Source: Streptomyces tropicalis | GTDB taxonomy: Bacteria > Actinomycetota > Actinomycetes > Streptomycetales > Streptomycetaceae | Direction of reading: 5' to 3' | Length of the DNA: 64,000 nt | Assembly: GCF_029269835.1 (NCBI RefSeq) | Contig: NZ_JARJBB010000002.1 | Location: 310,001-374,000, forward strand | Shown here: one piece after another, positions 9,666 through 19,302 of the stretch | Layout of the letters: every line of letters begins with the position of its first letter | Position numbering within the stretch: the stretch's first letter is position 1 | The notes under the pieces: generated by a model | The model's input: the letters and a program-made list of their open reading frames with translations, nothing else | Database searches by the model: none | Told to the model about the DNA's origin: nothing | Program-made: the position numbers and the translations under genes

Positions 9666-10646
9666 TCACCTCAGCTTCGGGTCGAGGGCGTCGCGCACCG
9701 CGTCGCCGAGCATGATGAACGCGAGCACGGTGATCGCCAGCGCGCCGGAGGGCCACAGCAGCGCGTGCGGGGCGTTGCGGACGTAGGGCGAGGCGGCGGA
9801 GATGTCGATGCCCCAGGACACGCTGGGCGGCTTCAGGCCGACGCCCAGGTAGGACAGGGTCGCCTCCAGCGCGATGTACGTGCCGAGCGCGATGGTCGCC
9901 ACCACGATCACCGGGGCCACCGCGTTGGGCGCGATGTGCCGCAGCAGGATGCGGGCGGGCGAGGCGCCGAGGGACCGGGCGGCCTGGACGTAGTCGTTCT
10001 GCCGGGCGGTGATGACCGAGCCGCGCGCGATCCGGGCGATCTGCGGCCAGCCCAGCAGCACCATGAAGCCGATGACGGGCCAGACCGTGTTGCTGGTGAC
10101 CACCGACAGCAGCACCAGACCGCCGAGGACGACCGGGATCGCGAAGAAGATGTCGGTCATCCGGGACAGGAAGCCGTCCCAGGCGCCGCCGAAGAAGCCG
10201 GCGAGGCCGCCGAGGACCGACCCCAGCAGCGCGACGCCGAGCGTGGCGCAGACGCCCACCGTGACGGAGGCGCGGGCGCCGTAGACGGTGCGGGTGTACA
10301 CGTCGCAGCCCTGGCCGTCGAAGCCGAAGGGGTGTCCGGGCTGCGAGCCGTCCTGGGCCTTGGCGAGGTCGCACTGGAGCGGGTTCCCGGAGGTGATCAG
10401 GGACGGCCAGACGGAGATGACCACCAGGAAGAGGATCACCACGGAGGAGGCGAGGAAGACGGGGCTGCGGCGCAGGTCGCGCCAGGCGTCGGACCACAGG
10501 CTGCGCGGCTTGTCCTGCCCTCCCCGGCCTCCGTACCCTCCCGGGCCGCGCTCCAGGGCCGTGGCCTCGCTCGCCGCGAGGTCCATGGCGCCGCCCGCCC
10601 CGGTCCCCGCGATGGCACCCTCGGGCTGCTGCGGCTGCTCAGGCAT
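9666..10646 (-). CDS. Oligopeptide ABC importer permease, OppC-type (operon 2)
   Basis: A 326-aa inner-membrane subunit. The start is ATG 10646 (MPEQPQQPEG), overlapping the upstream permease stop by 8 nt; the frame is open further upstream, but that part is antisense-like. A cytoplasmic arm of about 75 residues precedes the first helix (VFLASSVVILFLVVISVWP). The EAA-type coupling region ARSLGASPARILLRHIAPN contacts the ATPases. About six helices are expected, and the ending HALLWPSGALAITVLAFIMLGDAVRDALDPKLR is characteristic of DppC/OppC. Confidence 0.92.
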   Translation of the reverse strand: MPEQPQQPEGAIAGTGAGGAMDLAASEATALERGPGGYGGRGGQDKPRSLWSDAWRDLRRSPVFLASSVVILFLVVISVWPSLITSGNPLQCDLAKAQDGSQPGHPFGFDGQGCDVYTRTVYGARASVTVGVCATLGVALLGSVLGGLAGFFGGAWDGFLSRMTDIFFAIPVVLGGLVLLSVVTSNTVWPVIGFMVLLGWPQIARIARGSVITARQNDYVQAARSLGASPARILLRHIAPNAVAPVIVVATIALGTYIALEATLSYLGVGLKPPSVSWGIDISAASPYVRNAPHALLWPSGALAITVLAFIMLGDAVRDALDPKLR

Positions 10647-11562
10647 AGCGGATCCTCGGGTCGAGGACGGCGTACAGCAGGTCCACCAGGAGGTTGGCGA
10701 CCAGGAAGACCAGCACGAGGACGGTGACGAAGCCGACCACGGTCTGGGTGTTCTGGCGCAGGATGCCCTGGTAGAGCTGGTAGCCGACACCGTGGATGTT
10801 GAAGATGCGCTCGGTCACGATGGCGCCGCCCATGAGCGCCCCGATGTCGGCGCCGATGAAGGTGACCACCGGGATGAGGGAGTTGCGCAGCAGGTGCCGG
10901 CCCACCACCCGGCGCCGGGGCAGCCCCTTCGCGATCGCGGTGCGCACGTAGTCGGACCGGCGGTTCTCCGCGAGGGTGGTGCGGGTCAGGCGGGTGACGT
11001 AGGCGAGGGAGACGGAGGCGAGGACCAGGCCCGGCACGATCAGCTCCCCGAAGTCCGCCGCCGGGGAGACCGACGGTTTGATCCACCCCCATTCGACGCC
11101 GAGCAGCAGTTGCAGCAGCAGGCCGGTGACGAAGGTGGGGACGGAGATGACGACGAGGGTGAGGATCAGGACCGTGGTGTCGACGGGCCGGCCGCGCCGC
11201 AGCCCGGTGAGGACGCCCAGGGTGATGCCGATGACGATCTCGAAGAGGATCGCCACGACGGTGAGACGGATGGTGACGGGGAACGCGGTCGCCATCAGCT
11301 CGGTGACCGGCTGGCCGTTGAAGGCGGTGCCGAAGTCGCCGGTGAAGACGTTCCCCATGTAGGTCAGGTACTGCTGCCAGACCGGCTGGTCGAGCCCGAA
11401 GTCCCGGCGCAGCTGCGCCGCCGTCGCGGGGTCGCACTGCCGCTCCCCGCACAGTCCCGCGATCGGGTCGCCCATCACGTTGACCATCAGGAAGATCAGC
11501 AGCGTCGCCCCGACGAACACCGGGATCATCTGGAGCAGGCGCCGGAGCACATAGCGTCCCAC
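10639..11562 (-). CDS. Oligopeptide ABC importer permease, OppB-type (operon 2)
   Basis: A 307-aa permease starting MGRYVLRRLLQMIPVF, the standard OppB opening, with six predicted helices. The coupling motif is RTAIAKGLPRRRVVGRHLLRN and the C-terminus is DLLYAVLDPRIRYA. The stretch CGERQCDPATAAQLRRDFG in the first external loop is typical of DppB. It begins 6 nt after the binding-protein gene and overlaps the OppC-type gene by 8 nt. Confidence 0.92.
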   Translation of the reverse strand: MGRYVLRRLLQMIPVFVGATLLIFLMVNVMGDPIAGLCGERQCDPATAAQLRRDFGLDQPVWQQYLTYMGNVFTGDFGTAFNGQPVTELMATAFPVTIRLTVVAILFEIVIGITLGVLTGLRRGRPVDTTVLILTLVVISVPTFVTGLLLQLLLGVEWGWIKPSVSPAADFGELIVPGLVLASVSLAYVTRLTRTTLAENRRSDYVRTAIAKGLPRRRVVGRHLLRNSLIPVVTFIGADIGALMGGAIVTERIFNIHGVGYQLYQGILRQNTQTVVGFVTVLVLVFLVANLLVDLLYAVLDPRIRYA

Positions 11563-11568
11563 GGCGGC

Positions 11569-13188
11569 TCAGCCGACCTTGATCTCGTCGTAGACGGGGA
11601 CGCTGAAGGGGTTCAGCGTCACGTGCGAGAGCCGCGCGGAGTAGCCCGCGCTGCCGTTCTGATACCACAACGGAATGGCGGCCATGTTGTCCCTCACCAC
11701 GCCCTCGGCCTGCTGGAAGAGCCGGACGGCCGCGGGCTGGTCGGTCTCGGCGTTGGCCCGGTCGACGAGCCGGTCGAACTGCGGGTTCGACCACGTGCCG
11801 TCGTTGGACGAGGCGTTCGTGTAGTAGAGCGGTTGCAGGAAGTTCTGGATGAGCGGGTAGTCCATCTGCCAGCCGGCCCGGAAGGGCCCCTGCATCCGGT
11901 GCTGGGAGATCTGGTTGCGGAAGTCGGCGAAGGTGCCGATCGGGTTGCCGACGCACGCGGTGTCGTTGCCCAGGGCGTTGTTGATGGAGTTGCACACGGC
12001 GTCCACCCACTGCTTGTGCGAGCCGGTGTCCGCGTTGTACGTGATCTTCACCTGGCCGCCGGGGATGCCACCGCCCTCCTGGACCAGCTTCCTGGCCGTG
12101 GCCGGGTCGTAGGTGCAGGCGGCGCCGCACAGGCCCGCCTGGAAGCCGCCGGCGGTGCCGAGGACCGGGGACGTCCAGTCGGTGGCCGGGGTGCGGGTGC
12201 GGCGGAAGATGGTCTCGGTGATCTGCGCGCGGTTGATGGCCATGGACAGGCCGGTGCGGACCTTGCGGGCGCCGGCGGTGTTCCACTTCGCGTCGTAGTA
12301 CGGGAAGGCCAGCGTCTGGATGATGCCGGCCGGTGTGTTGATGTAGCGGCCGTCGAGGTCGGTCCTGACGTTCTTGAGCTGGGTGGCGGGCACGTCGTCG
12401 ACGAGGTCGAGGTTCCCGGCCAGCACGTCGGTGTAGGCGGTGTTGCTGTCCGTGTAGACCAGCAGCGTCACCCCGTCGTTGCGCGCCTTGTCGGGGCCGG
12501 GGTAGGCGTTCCACCTGCGCAGGTCCATCGCGGAGCCCTTGGTGTACGACTGGATGGCGTAGGGGCCGTTGCCGACCGGCTTGCTCAGCCAGGCCGCGTG
12601 GTGGGTGAAGAACGCGGTGGGCAGCGGCGCGAAGGCCGGGTAGCCGAGGGTGTCGGGGAAGGTGGAGAACTTCTGGCTGAGCCGGACGGTGAAGGTGCGC
12701 GGGCCGGTGGCCTTGAGGCCGGAGAGGGTGTCGGCGCTCTGGGTGCCGGTGTCCGGGTGGACCTTGTCGTACCCGTCGATGTAGCCGAAGAAGTAAGCGT
12801 TCTTCTGGTTGTTGCGCAGGCTCGCGCCGTAGTTCCAGGCGTCCACGAAGGACTTGGCGGTGATCTTCTCGCCGTTGCTGAACCTCCAGCCGTCCTTGAC
12901 GGTGACGGTGAAGTTCTGCGAGTCCGCGGTGTCGATCCGCTCGGCGAGCATGTTCTCGGCCTTGCCGGTCCTCGGGTCGTACCGCTTGAGCCCGCGGAAG
13001 ATCATGTCGAGGACCTTGCCGCCCTGGACCTCGTTGGTGTTGGCCGGCTCCAGCGGGTTCTGCGGGTCGCCCCAGGAGGCGGTGAGCACCCCGGCCCCGC
13101 CCGGGGCGCCGGCCCCGCTGCCGCACGCCGTGGCCGTGAGCACCGCCGCCGCGCACACGGCCCACCGGGCCCGTCCGGCTCGACGCAT
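11569..13188 (-). CDS. Peptide-binding lipoprotein (SBP family 5) of operon 2
   Basis: A 539-aa exported solute-binding protein, first gene of operon 2. The start is ATG 13188 (MRRAGRARWAVCAAA) with GAGGAGG 8 nt upstream; starts farther upstream are weaker. An N-terminal signal peptide ends in TATAC, a lipobox-like site with Cys as the lipid anchor. The mature part shows SBP_bac_5 features: DPQNPLEPANTNEVQGGKVLDMIFRGL, FTVTVKDGWRFSNGEKITAKSFVDAWNYG and PVGNGPYAI. It would deliver oligopeptides to the adjacent permeases. It is a paralogue of the lipoprotein at 17680-19302. The true ligand is unknown. Confidence 0.9.
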   Translation of the reverse strand: MRRAGRARWAVCAAAVLTATACGSGAGAPGGAGVLTASWGDPQNPLEPANTNEVQGGKVLDMIFRGLKRYDPRTGKAENMLAERIDTADSQNFTVTVKDGWRFSNGEKITAKSFVDAWNYGASLRNNQKNAYFFGYIDGYDKVHPDTGTQSADTLSGLKATGPRTFTVRLSQKFSTFPDTLGYPAFAPLPTAFFTHHAAWLSKPVGNGPYAIQSYTKGSAMDLRRWNAYPGPDKARNDGVTLLVYTDSNTAYTDVLAGNLDLVDDVPATQLKNVRTDLDGRYINTPAGIIQTLAFPYYDAKWNTAGARKVRTGLSMAINRAQITETIFRRTRTPATDWTSPVLGTAGGFQAGLCGAACTYDPATARKLVQEGGGIPGGQVKITYNADTGSHKQWVDAVCNSINNALGNDTACVGNPIGTFADFRNQISQHRMQGPFRAGWQMDYPLIQNFLQPLYYTNASSNDGTWSNPQFDRLVDRANAETDQPAAVRLFQQAEGVVRDNMAAIPLWYQNGSAGYSARLSHVTLNPFSVPVYDEIKVG

Positions 13189-13401
13189 GGGGTGCCTCCT
13201 CGGAGTGCGCGGTGCCGCCGGCGCCGCGCCACGGATGCGTGGCACTCACATCAGCACATGAACGACATCCCGCCTCGGCGCCCCACCGGCCCGGCGGCCG
13301 CACCAGCCGAACGGAGGCACCCGGGTGGCGGCGCCGCCCCTCCCCCGCACGGTCCGGCGGACGGACGCACCCCGCGCGCCCGGCGGACGGCCCCAAGAAC
13401 G

Positions 13402-13438
13402 CCGGTTCCCGGCACCTGGAGCAGGTGCCGGGAACCGG
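13402..13438 (-). terminator. Very strong hairpin terminator between the two importer operons
   Basis: A 17-bp perfect stem (13402-13418 with 13422-13438) closed by the loop GAG. It lies 21 nt past the end of operon 1, so the two paralogous operons are separate transcripts, or at least strongly attenuated from one to the next. Confidence 0.88.
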
Positions 13439-13458
13439 GCGGGGTACCGCTGTACGGG

Positions 13459-14607
13459 TCAGGCCGCGTTGACGACGTCCTTCTCCTCGGCGAAGTGGCA
13501 CGCCGACTCGTGCGCCGCCGGGGTGTCCGAGTCCTTGAAACGCTCGGGGATCGCCAGCAGCGGCAGTTCCTCGGCGCACTTGTCCTGGGCCTTCCAGCAC
13601 CGGGTGCGGAAGCGGCAGCCCGAGGGCGGGTTGGCCGGGGAGGGCACGTCACCGGTGAGGATGATCCGCTCGCGGTGCTCGCGGGCCTCCGGGTCCGGCA
13701 CCGGGACCGCCGACAGCAGCGCCTGGGTGTAGGGGTGCGTCGGGTGCTCGTAGATCTGCTCGTCGGAGCCGATCTCGGCCATCTTGCCGAGGTACATCAC
13801 GCCCACGCGGTCCGAGATGTGCCGGACGATGGACAGGTCGTGCGCGATGAAGAGGTACGACAGGTTGAACTCGTTCTGCAGCCCCTCCATCAGGTTGATG
13901 ACCTGGGCCTGCACGGACACGTCCAGCGCGGACACCGGCTCGTCGCAGATGATGACCTCGGGGTTGAGCGCGAGGCCGCGGGCGATGCCGATGCGCTGGC
14001 GCTGACCGCCGGAGAACTGGTGCGGGTACCGGTTGATGTACTCCGGGTTCAGGCCGACGACGTCCAGCAGTTCCTTCACCCGGCGCCGGCGGTCGCCCTT
14101 CGGCGCCACCTCGGGGTGGATGTCGAAGGGCTCGCCGATGATGTCGCCCACCGTCATACGGGGGTTGAGCGACGTGTACGGGTCCTGGAAGATCATCTGG
14201 ATGTTGCGGCGGACCGCCTTCAGGGCCTTGCCGGACAGCTTGGAGATGTCCTGGCCCTTGTAGAAGATCTCGCCGGCCGTGGCCCGCTCCAGGTTCATCA
14301 GGAGCTTGGCCACCGTCGACTTGCCGCAGCCGGACTCGCCCACGATGCCCAGGGTCTCGCCCTGGTACAGGTCGAAGGAGATGCCGTCGACGGCCTTCAC
14401 CGCACCGACCTGACGCTTGAAGAGGACGCCCTGCGTCAGCGGGAAGTGCTTGGTGAGGTCGCGCACCTGGAGGATGGGCTCGCCCCGGTCGACCTTGGCG
14501 TCGAGGGCCGCGACCGCCTCCGCCTCGGAGTGCACGTCGGCGACCTCCACCTGGGAGACGTTCGGCGTCGCGTCGGTCGGCTCGGCGGCCCCGGTCGGGT
14601 CAGCCAT
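13459..14607 (-). CDS. bldKE: Oligopeptide ABC importer ATPase, OppF-type (operon 1, BldK-like)
   Basis: A 382-aa ATPase with an N-terminal extension of about 45 residues that its operon-2 paralogue lacks (EVADVHSEAEAVAALDAKVD). Walker A is GESGCGKST, the signature [16 protein letters not shown] and Walker [13 protein letters not shown]; the C-terminal cysteine series is [17 protein letters not shown] 14607 overlaps the OppD-type gene by 8 nt. The symbol rests on position next to typA and on the five-gene layout of the S. coelicolor bldK locus; it is tentative. The domain assignment is firm. Confidence 0.85.
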   Translation of the reverse strand: MADPTGAAEPTDATPNVSQVEVADVHSEAEAVAALDAKVDRGEPILQVRDLTKHFPLTQGVLFKRQVGAVKAVDGISFDLYQGETLGIVGESGCGKSTVAKLLMNLERATAGEIFYKGQDISKLSGKALKAVRRNIQMIFQDPYTSLNPRMTVGDIIGEPFDIHPEVAPKGDRRRRVKELLDVVGLNPEYINRYPHQFSGGQRQRIGIARGLALNPEVIICDEPVSALDVSVQAQVINLMEGLQNEFNLSYLFIAHDLSIVRHISDRVGVMYLGKMAEIGSDEQIYEHPTHPYTQALLSAVPVPDPEAREHRERIILTGDVPSPANPPSGCRFRTRCWKAQDKCAEELPLLAIPERFKDSDTPAAHESACHFAEEKDVVNAA

Positions 14608-15661
14608 GGATCGTCTCCTTCCAGAAGTGGCACGCGCTGGCGCGGCCGGGCAGTTCGGCTCCGTCCCGCTCGGTCACCGGGACCAGCGGCGGAAGCTCGG
14701 TACGGCAGATGTCCTGCGCCTTCTCGCAGCGCGGGTTGAAGGCGCAACCGCTCGGCACCTTCAGCAGGTTGGGCGGCAGGCCCTTGATCGCGTAGAGGTC
14801 CTGGCCCTTCTGGTCCAGACGCGGGATCGAGTCGAGCAGACCGCGCGTGTAGGGGTGGGCCGGGCGCTTGTACAGCTCGTGCACCGGCGCCGTCTCCACG
14901 ATGCGGCCCGCGTACATCACCGCGATCTTGTCGGCGACGTCCGCCACCACACCGAGGTCGTGGGTGATGAGGATCAGGCCCATGCGGTACTCGCGCTGGA
15001 GTTCCGCGAGCAGGTCCATGACCTGCGCCTGGACGGTCACGTCGAGGGCCGTGGTCGGCTCGTCGGCGATGATCAGGTCCGGCTCCAGGGCCAGCGCCAT
15101 GGCGATCATGATGCGCTGGCGCATACCGCCGGAGAACTGGTGCGGGTAGTCGTTCACCCGGGCCGCCGCCGCGGGGATCTTCACCCGGTCCATCAGCTCG
15201 ATGGCCTTGGCCTTGGCCTCCTTGCGGGACAGGCCCTGGTGGACGCGGAACATCTCGCCCAGCTGGAAGCCCACGCTGAGCACGGGGTTCAGGGCGGACA
15301 GCGCGTCCTGGAAGATCATCGCGATCCGCGCGCCGCGCAGCTTGCGCCGCTCATCGGCGGACATGGTGAGCATGTCCTGTCCGTAGAAGCGGATCTCCCC
15401 CTGGGGGATGCGGGCCGGCGGCATGTCGAGGATTCCCATGATCGCCTGCGCGGTCACGGACTTGCCGGAGCCGGACTCGCCGAGCACGGCGAGGGTCTCG
15501 CCGGAGTTCACCGAGTAGTTCACGCCGTTGACAGCCCGGACCACACCCTCACGGGTCTGGAACTCGACGTGCAGGTCGCGCACTTCGAGCAGCGGGCCGG
15601 TCTTCTGGTCGTCGCCGGACCTCGGAGCCGGGACGGCGTCCGTCGGGTCGATGATGGTCAC
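14600..15661 (-). CDS. bldKD: Oligopeptide ABC importer ATPase, OppD-type (operon 1, BldK-like)
   Basis: A 353-aa ATPase with Walker A GESGSGKS, signature [16 protein letters not shown] and Walker [13 protein letters not shown]. Its oligo_HPY tail carries [14 protein letters not shown]. The GTG start at 15661 ([11 protein letters not shown]) lies 11 nt after the permease stop. It forms the ATPase pair with the downstream OppF-type protein. The bldK name is tentative; an S. coelicolor bldK permease takes up an extracellular signal needed for aerial growth. Confidence 0.85.
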   Translation of the reverse strand: MTIIDPTDAVPAPRSGDDQKTGPLLEVRDLHVEFQTREGVVRAVNGVNYSVNSGETLAVLGESGSGKSVTAQAIMGILDMPPARIPQGEIRFYGQDMLTMSADERRKLRGARIAMIFQDALSALNPVLSVGFQLGEMFRVHQGLSRKEAKAKAIELMDRVKIPAAAARVNDYPHQFSGGMRQRIMIAMALALEPDLIIADEPTTALDVTVQAQVMDLLAELQREYRMGLILITHDLGVVADVADKIAVMYAGRIVETAPVHELYKRPAHPYTRGLLDSIPRLDQKGQDLYAIKGLPPNLLKVPSGCAFNPRCEKAQDICRTELPPLVPVTERDGAELPGRASACHFWKETIHG

Positions 15662-15672
15662 GTACGCCTCCC

Positions 15673-16611
15673 TCAGCGCATCTTGGGGTCGAAGGCGTCG
15701 CGGACCACGTCGCCGAGCATGATGAACGCCAGCACGGTGATGCTCAGGGCGCCTGCCGGGAAGAGCAGCGCGTGCGGCGAGGTCAGGAACCGGTCCTGGG
15801 CGTCACTGATCATCAGGCCCCAGGAGATGTTCGGGTACTGGATGCCGATGCCCAGGTAGGACAGGGCGGCCTCGGCGGCGATGTAGACGCCGAGGTTCAT
15901 CGTGGTGATGACGATGACCGGGGCGAGCGTGTTCGGCAGGATGTGCCGGAACGCGATCCGCGAGGAGCCCGCACCCAGCGCCCGGGCGGCCATCACGTAG
16001 TCGTTGTACTTGTTGGAGATGACCTCGCCGCGCATGATCCGGAAGACCTGCGGCCAGCCGAGGATCGCCATGATGAAGGACACCGACCACACGTCGCCGG
16101 AGCGCCAGATCGACATGATCAGCAGACCGCCGACGATGAGCGGCAGCGCCGAGAAGACCTCGGTGATGCGGGACAGCAGCGCGTCGACCCAGCCGCCGAC
16201 CAGACCCGCCAGCATGCCCAGCAGGCCGCCGATCAGGGTGGTGGCGATGGTGGTCACCACGCCGACGACGATCGAGTTGCGGGTGCCGTAGACGGTCCGC
16301 GTGTAGATGTCGCAGCCCTGCACGTCGAAGCCGAACAGGTGGCCGGAGGACGGCCCGTTCATGGAGTTCTGCAGCTGGCAGAAGCCGTCCGAGAACGGAG
16401 AGCGCGCGGTGAACAGTCCGGGCACGATCGCCAGTACCAGCAGGCACAGGATCACGAAGGCGGTGATGAGGAACATGGGCCGCTTGCGCAGGTCCGCCCA
16501 GCCGTCCTTGAGGAGGCTGGCCTGCCGCGCCGCCGCCTTCTCCTCCGCCTCGGCCTCCCGCTCCGCGGTCAGCGCGTCGGTCGGGGGCTTCTCGATCGTC
16601 TTCTCACTCAT
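15673..16611 (-). CDS. bldKC: Oligopeptide ABC importer permease, OppC-type (operon 1, BldK-like)
   Basis: A 312-aa permease with a charged cytoplasmic arm (EREAEAEEKAAARQASLLKDGW), then a first helix at FLITAFVILCLLVLAIVPG. The coupling region is AARALGAGSSRIAFRHILPN and the family-typical end is VLAFIMLGDVVRDAFDPKMR. ATG 16611 overlaps the OppB-type stop by 8 nt, the same overlap as in the paralogous operon. Symbol tentative. Confidence 0.85.
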   Translation of the reverse strand: MSEKTIEKPPTDALTAEREAEAEEKAAARQASLLKDGWADLRKRPMFLITAFVILCLLVLAIVPGLFTARSPFSDGFCQLQNSMNGPSSGHLFGFDVQGCDIYTRTVYGTRNSIVVGVVTTIATTLIGGLLGMLAGLVGGWVDALLSRITEVFSALPLIVGGLLIMSIWRSGDVWSVSFIMAILGWPQVFRIMRGEVISNKYNDYVMAARALGAGSSRIAFRHILPNTLAPVIVITTMNLGVYIAAEAALSYLGIGIQYPNISWGLMISDAQDRFLTSPHALLFPAGALSITVLAFIMLGDVVRDAFDPKMR

Positions 16612-17530
16612 AGCGGATCCTCGGGTCGAGCACGGCGTACATCAGGTCCACGAGCAGGTTGGCCGCCAGGTAGATGAGCACCAGGAGGGTCACCAGGCCG
16701 ACCACGACCGGACTTTCGCGCAGGTAGACGGACTGGGCCAGCTGGCCGCCGAGACCGGGCATGTTGAACACGCGCTCGGTGATGATGGCGCCGCCCATGA
16801 GGGCACCGAGGTCGAAGCCCAGGAAGGTGACGACCGGGATGAGCGAGTTGCGCAGGGCGTGCAGGCCGATGACCCGGCGCCGCGGAAGGCCCTTGGCGAT
16901 CGCGGTGCGCACGTAGTCCGCGCGGATGGACTCGGTCATGCTCGACCGCACCAGTCGCGCGATGTACGCCATGGAGGTCGAGGCGAGCACGATGGCCGGG
17001 AGGATGTAGCTCTGCGGCCAGCCCTTGTCGATGCCGGAGATCGGGGTGATCTTGAGGTTCATGCCGAACTCGAGCTGGAGCACGCTGCCGAGCACGAACA
17101 CCGGGATCGAGATCAGCAGGAGGGTGGCGACCAGCACGACGTTGTCGAGGAACTTGCCCCGCTTCAGGGCGGAGAGCATGCCCGCGAGGATGCCGATGAC
17201 GGCCTCCATCGCGAAGGAGGTCAGGCCGAGCTTCAGCGTGACCGGGAACCGCTGCGAGACGATGTCGGAGATGGCACGCCCGTTGTACGTCTCCCCGAGG
17301 TCGCCGCGGAAGACGCCGCTGATGTAGTGCCAGTACTGCATGTACAGCGGTTCGTTGAGGTGGTAGTGCGCGCGGAGGATCGCCGCGATGTTGGGGTCGG
17401 CGCGCTTGTCGCCGGCCAGTGCCTGGATCGGGTCGCCGGGCAGCGCGAAGACCAGGCAGAAGATGATGAACGTGACGCCAATCATGACAGGGATCACCTG
17501 CAGGAGGCGGCGCACGACGTATCGGCCCAT
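16604..17530 (-). CDS. bldKA: Oligopeptide ABC importer permease, OppB-type (operon 1, BldK-like)
   Basis: A 308-aa permease. ATG 17530 gives the family-standard MGRYVVRRLLQVIPVMIG and has GGAG 8 nt upstream; the frame is open upstream but with no ribosome site. The coupling motif is RTAIAKGLPRRRVIGLHALRN and the end DLMYAVLDPRIRYE. It is separated from the upstream lipoprotein gene by about 150 nt holding a hairpin, unlike operon 2, where the gap is 6 nt. In the published bldK naming the permease bldKA precedes bldKB, but here the lipoprotein comes first, so the letter is uncertain. Confidence 0.83.
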   Translation of the reverse strand: MGRYVVRRLLQVIPVMIGVTFIIFCLVFALPGDPIQALAGDKRADPNIAAILRAHYHLNEPLYMQYWHYISGVFRGDLGETYNGRAISDIVSQRFPVTLKLGLTSFAMEAVIGILAGMLSALKRGKFLDNVVLVATLLLISIPVFVLGSVLQLEFGMNLKITPISGIDKGWPQSYILPAIVLASTSMAYIARLVRSSMTESIRADYVRTAIAKGLPRRRVIGLHALRNSLIPVVTFLGFDLGALMGGAIITERVFNMPGLGGQLAQSVYLRESPVVVGLVTLLVLIYLAANLLVDLMYAVLDPRIRYE

Positions 17531-17604
17531 GGGTACTCCAGAGGGGGGTGCTCGACACGCCCGCAACCGGGGCGGCAGCACTGTCGGACGGAGGACGGCA
17601 GAAG

Positions 17605-17647
17605 GGGTGAGCAGGGGAAGGCTGCGAGCTCCTCCCCCTACTCACCC
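17605..17647 (-). terminator. Intercistronic hairpin between lipoprotein and permease genes
   Basis: GGGTGAG pairs with CTCACCC and, after one mismatch, AGGGG pairs with CCCCT (17605-17611/17641-17647 and 17613-17617/17635-17639). It sits 33 nt after the lipoprotein stop codon. Such hairpins usually attenuate read-through or protect the upstream mRNA, giving more binding protein than permease. Role inferred. Confidence 0.6.
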
Positions 17648-17679
17648 TGTCTGCTGTGCCGGGACTGCTCAGACCGGGG

Positions 17680-19302
17680 TCAGCTGACCTTGACCGTGTC
17701 CCACAGGATCTGGTGACCGGCGACCTTCATCGACTTCACCTTGTCACTGAACCCGGCGTTCAGCGTGTAGAAGTACACCGGGATGTACGGCAGGTCCTTG
17801 AGGAGGACGTCGTCGGCCTGCTGGTAGGTCTTGACGGCCGCCTCGTGCGTCGGGGCCTTGTCGCCCTGCGCGAGCAGCTTCTCGAAGTTCTCGTTCACGT
17901 AGCCCGAGTAGTTCGAGCCGTTGGTGATGGCGTCCTTCGAGAACACCGGGCGGAGGTAGTCCTCCATGTCCGGGTAGTCCATGCTCCAGGCCATACGGAA
18001 CGAGCCCTGGTACTTCTTGGCGTCCAGGTCGTTCAGGATGGTCTGGAACTGCTCGAACGGCTTGGCCGTGACCTTGACACCCAGGTTCTGCTGGATCTGG
18101 TTCGCGACCGCCTCGACCCACTCCTTGTGGCCGCCGTCCGCGTTGTAGCCGATCTCCAGCTTGTTGCCGGGCAGGCCGCCGCTCTTCTTGTAGAGGTCCT
18201 TGGCCTTGGCGACGTTCAGGGTGCAGGCATCACCGCAGGCGCCCTTGCGGTAGCCGTCGATGATGGGGCTGATGTAGTCGTCGGCCGGCGTGCGGGCGCC
18301 GAGGAAGACCTTCTCCGCGATCGTCTTCCGGTCGATCGACATGGAGATGGCCTTGCGGAGGTCCGCGTTCTGGAAGGCCTTGTTGTACTTGATCGGGAAG
18401 CCGATGTAGCCGACGGCCGAGTCGGCCTCGTCGATCGTGTGGCCCGGCAGGTCCTTGTGGTACGTCGGCAGACCCGAGTTCGGGATCGTCAGCAGGACGT
18501 CCAGGTTGCCGGCGACGAGGTCCTTGTACGCCGTGTCGACGTTCGAGTAGATCTTGAAGTCGACGCCCTTGGCCTCGATCTTCGAAGCGTCCGGGTACTT
18601 GGCGTACTTGGTGGTGCTGATTTCCTCGTTGTGCTTGAACTTGCCCTTCATCTCGAACGGGCCGTTGCCGATGGGGGCCTCGCCGAAGCCCTTCGGGTCC
18701 TTGAAGAAGACCTTCGGCACCGGCACGAACGCCGTGAAGGACAGCTGCGACGGGAAGGCCGCGAACGGGTTGGTCAGCGTGACCTGGAGGGTGTTGTCGT
18801 CGACGGCCTTCAGACCCGAGAGCTTGTCGGTCTTCGGCTTCTTGCCCTCGCCCGGGTTCAGGTCGCTGTAGCCGGCGATGTGGCTGAACAGCGGGTTGGT
18901 CTGCTGGGCGTTCGTCTGGTTCGCGCCGTAGTTCCAGGCGTCGATGAACGACTGGGCCGTGACCTTCTCGCCGTTGTGGAAGGTGTAGCCCGGCTTCAGC
19001 TTGATCGTCCAGACCTTGTTGTCCTTGGTCTCGATCGACTGGGCCATGGCGTTGACGACCTTGTTGTTGGCGTCAAGCTTGGTCAGACCCGTGAAGAGGG
19101 CGTTGATGACCTGGCCGCCCTCGGTCTCGTACGTGTTGGTGGGAACCAGGCCGTTCTGCGGCTCGCCGATCTCCACCGAGACGATGCCGTTGCCGCCCTT
19201 GCCGCTGCCCGAGCCGCTGTCCCCGCCACCACCACAAGCCGTCGCGCCCAGCGCCACAACCGCAGCTATCGCAACCCACTTGGCGCTCTTGGCACCACGC
19301 AT
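17680..19302 (-). CDS. bldKB: Peptide-binding lipoprotein (SBP family 5), BldKB-like
   Basis: A 540-aa exported lipoprotein, first gene of operon 1. ATG 19302 (MRGAKSAKWVAIAAVVALG) has GAGGAGG 8 nt upstream; an ATG 15 nt earlier lies inside that ribosome site and is rejected. The signal peptide ends GATAC, followed by a Gly/Ser linker, then SBP_bac_5 features (IGEPQNGLVPTNTYETEGGQV, WTIKLKPGYTFHNGEKVTAQ, APIGNGPFEM). It binds peptides outside the membrane for the co-encoded permease. The BldKB name rests on the neighbouring typA and on general resemblance; the paralogue at 11569 is the competing candidate. Confidence 0.82.
   Translation of the reverse strand: MRGAKSAKWVAIAAVVALGATACGGGGDSGSGSGKGGNGIVSVEIGEPQNGLVPTNTYETEGGQVINALFTGLTKLDANNKVVNAMAQSIETKDNKVWTIKLKPGYTFHNGEKVTAQSFIDAWNYGANQTNAQQTNPLFSHIAGYSDLNPGEGKKPKTDKLSGLKAVDDNTLQVTLTNPFAAFPSQLSFTAFVPVPKVFFKDPKGFGEAPIGNGPFEMKGKFKHNEEISTTKYAKYPDASKIEAKGVDFKIYSNVDTAYKDLVAGNLDVLLTIPNSGLPTYHKDLPGHTIDEADSAVGYIGFPIKYNKAFQNADLRKAISMSIDRKTIAEKVFLGARTPADDYISPIIDGYRKGACGDACTLNVAKAKDLYKKSGGLPGNKLEIGYNADGGHKEWVEAVANQIQQNLGVKVTAKPFEQFQTILNDLDAKKYQGSFRMAWSMDYPDMEDYLRPVFSKDAITNGSNYSGYVNENFEKLLAQGDKAPTHEAAVKTYQQADDVLLKDLPYIPVYFYTLNAGFSDKVKSMKVAGHQILWDTVKVS

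Noticed and set aside
10288..14739. A 1483-codon open frame on the plus strand
   Set aside because: It runs antisense through permease, lipoprotein and ATPase genes whose minus-strand products have intact Walker, signature and EAA motifs. High G+C alone keeps the frame open.
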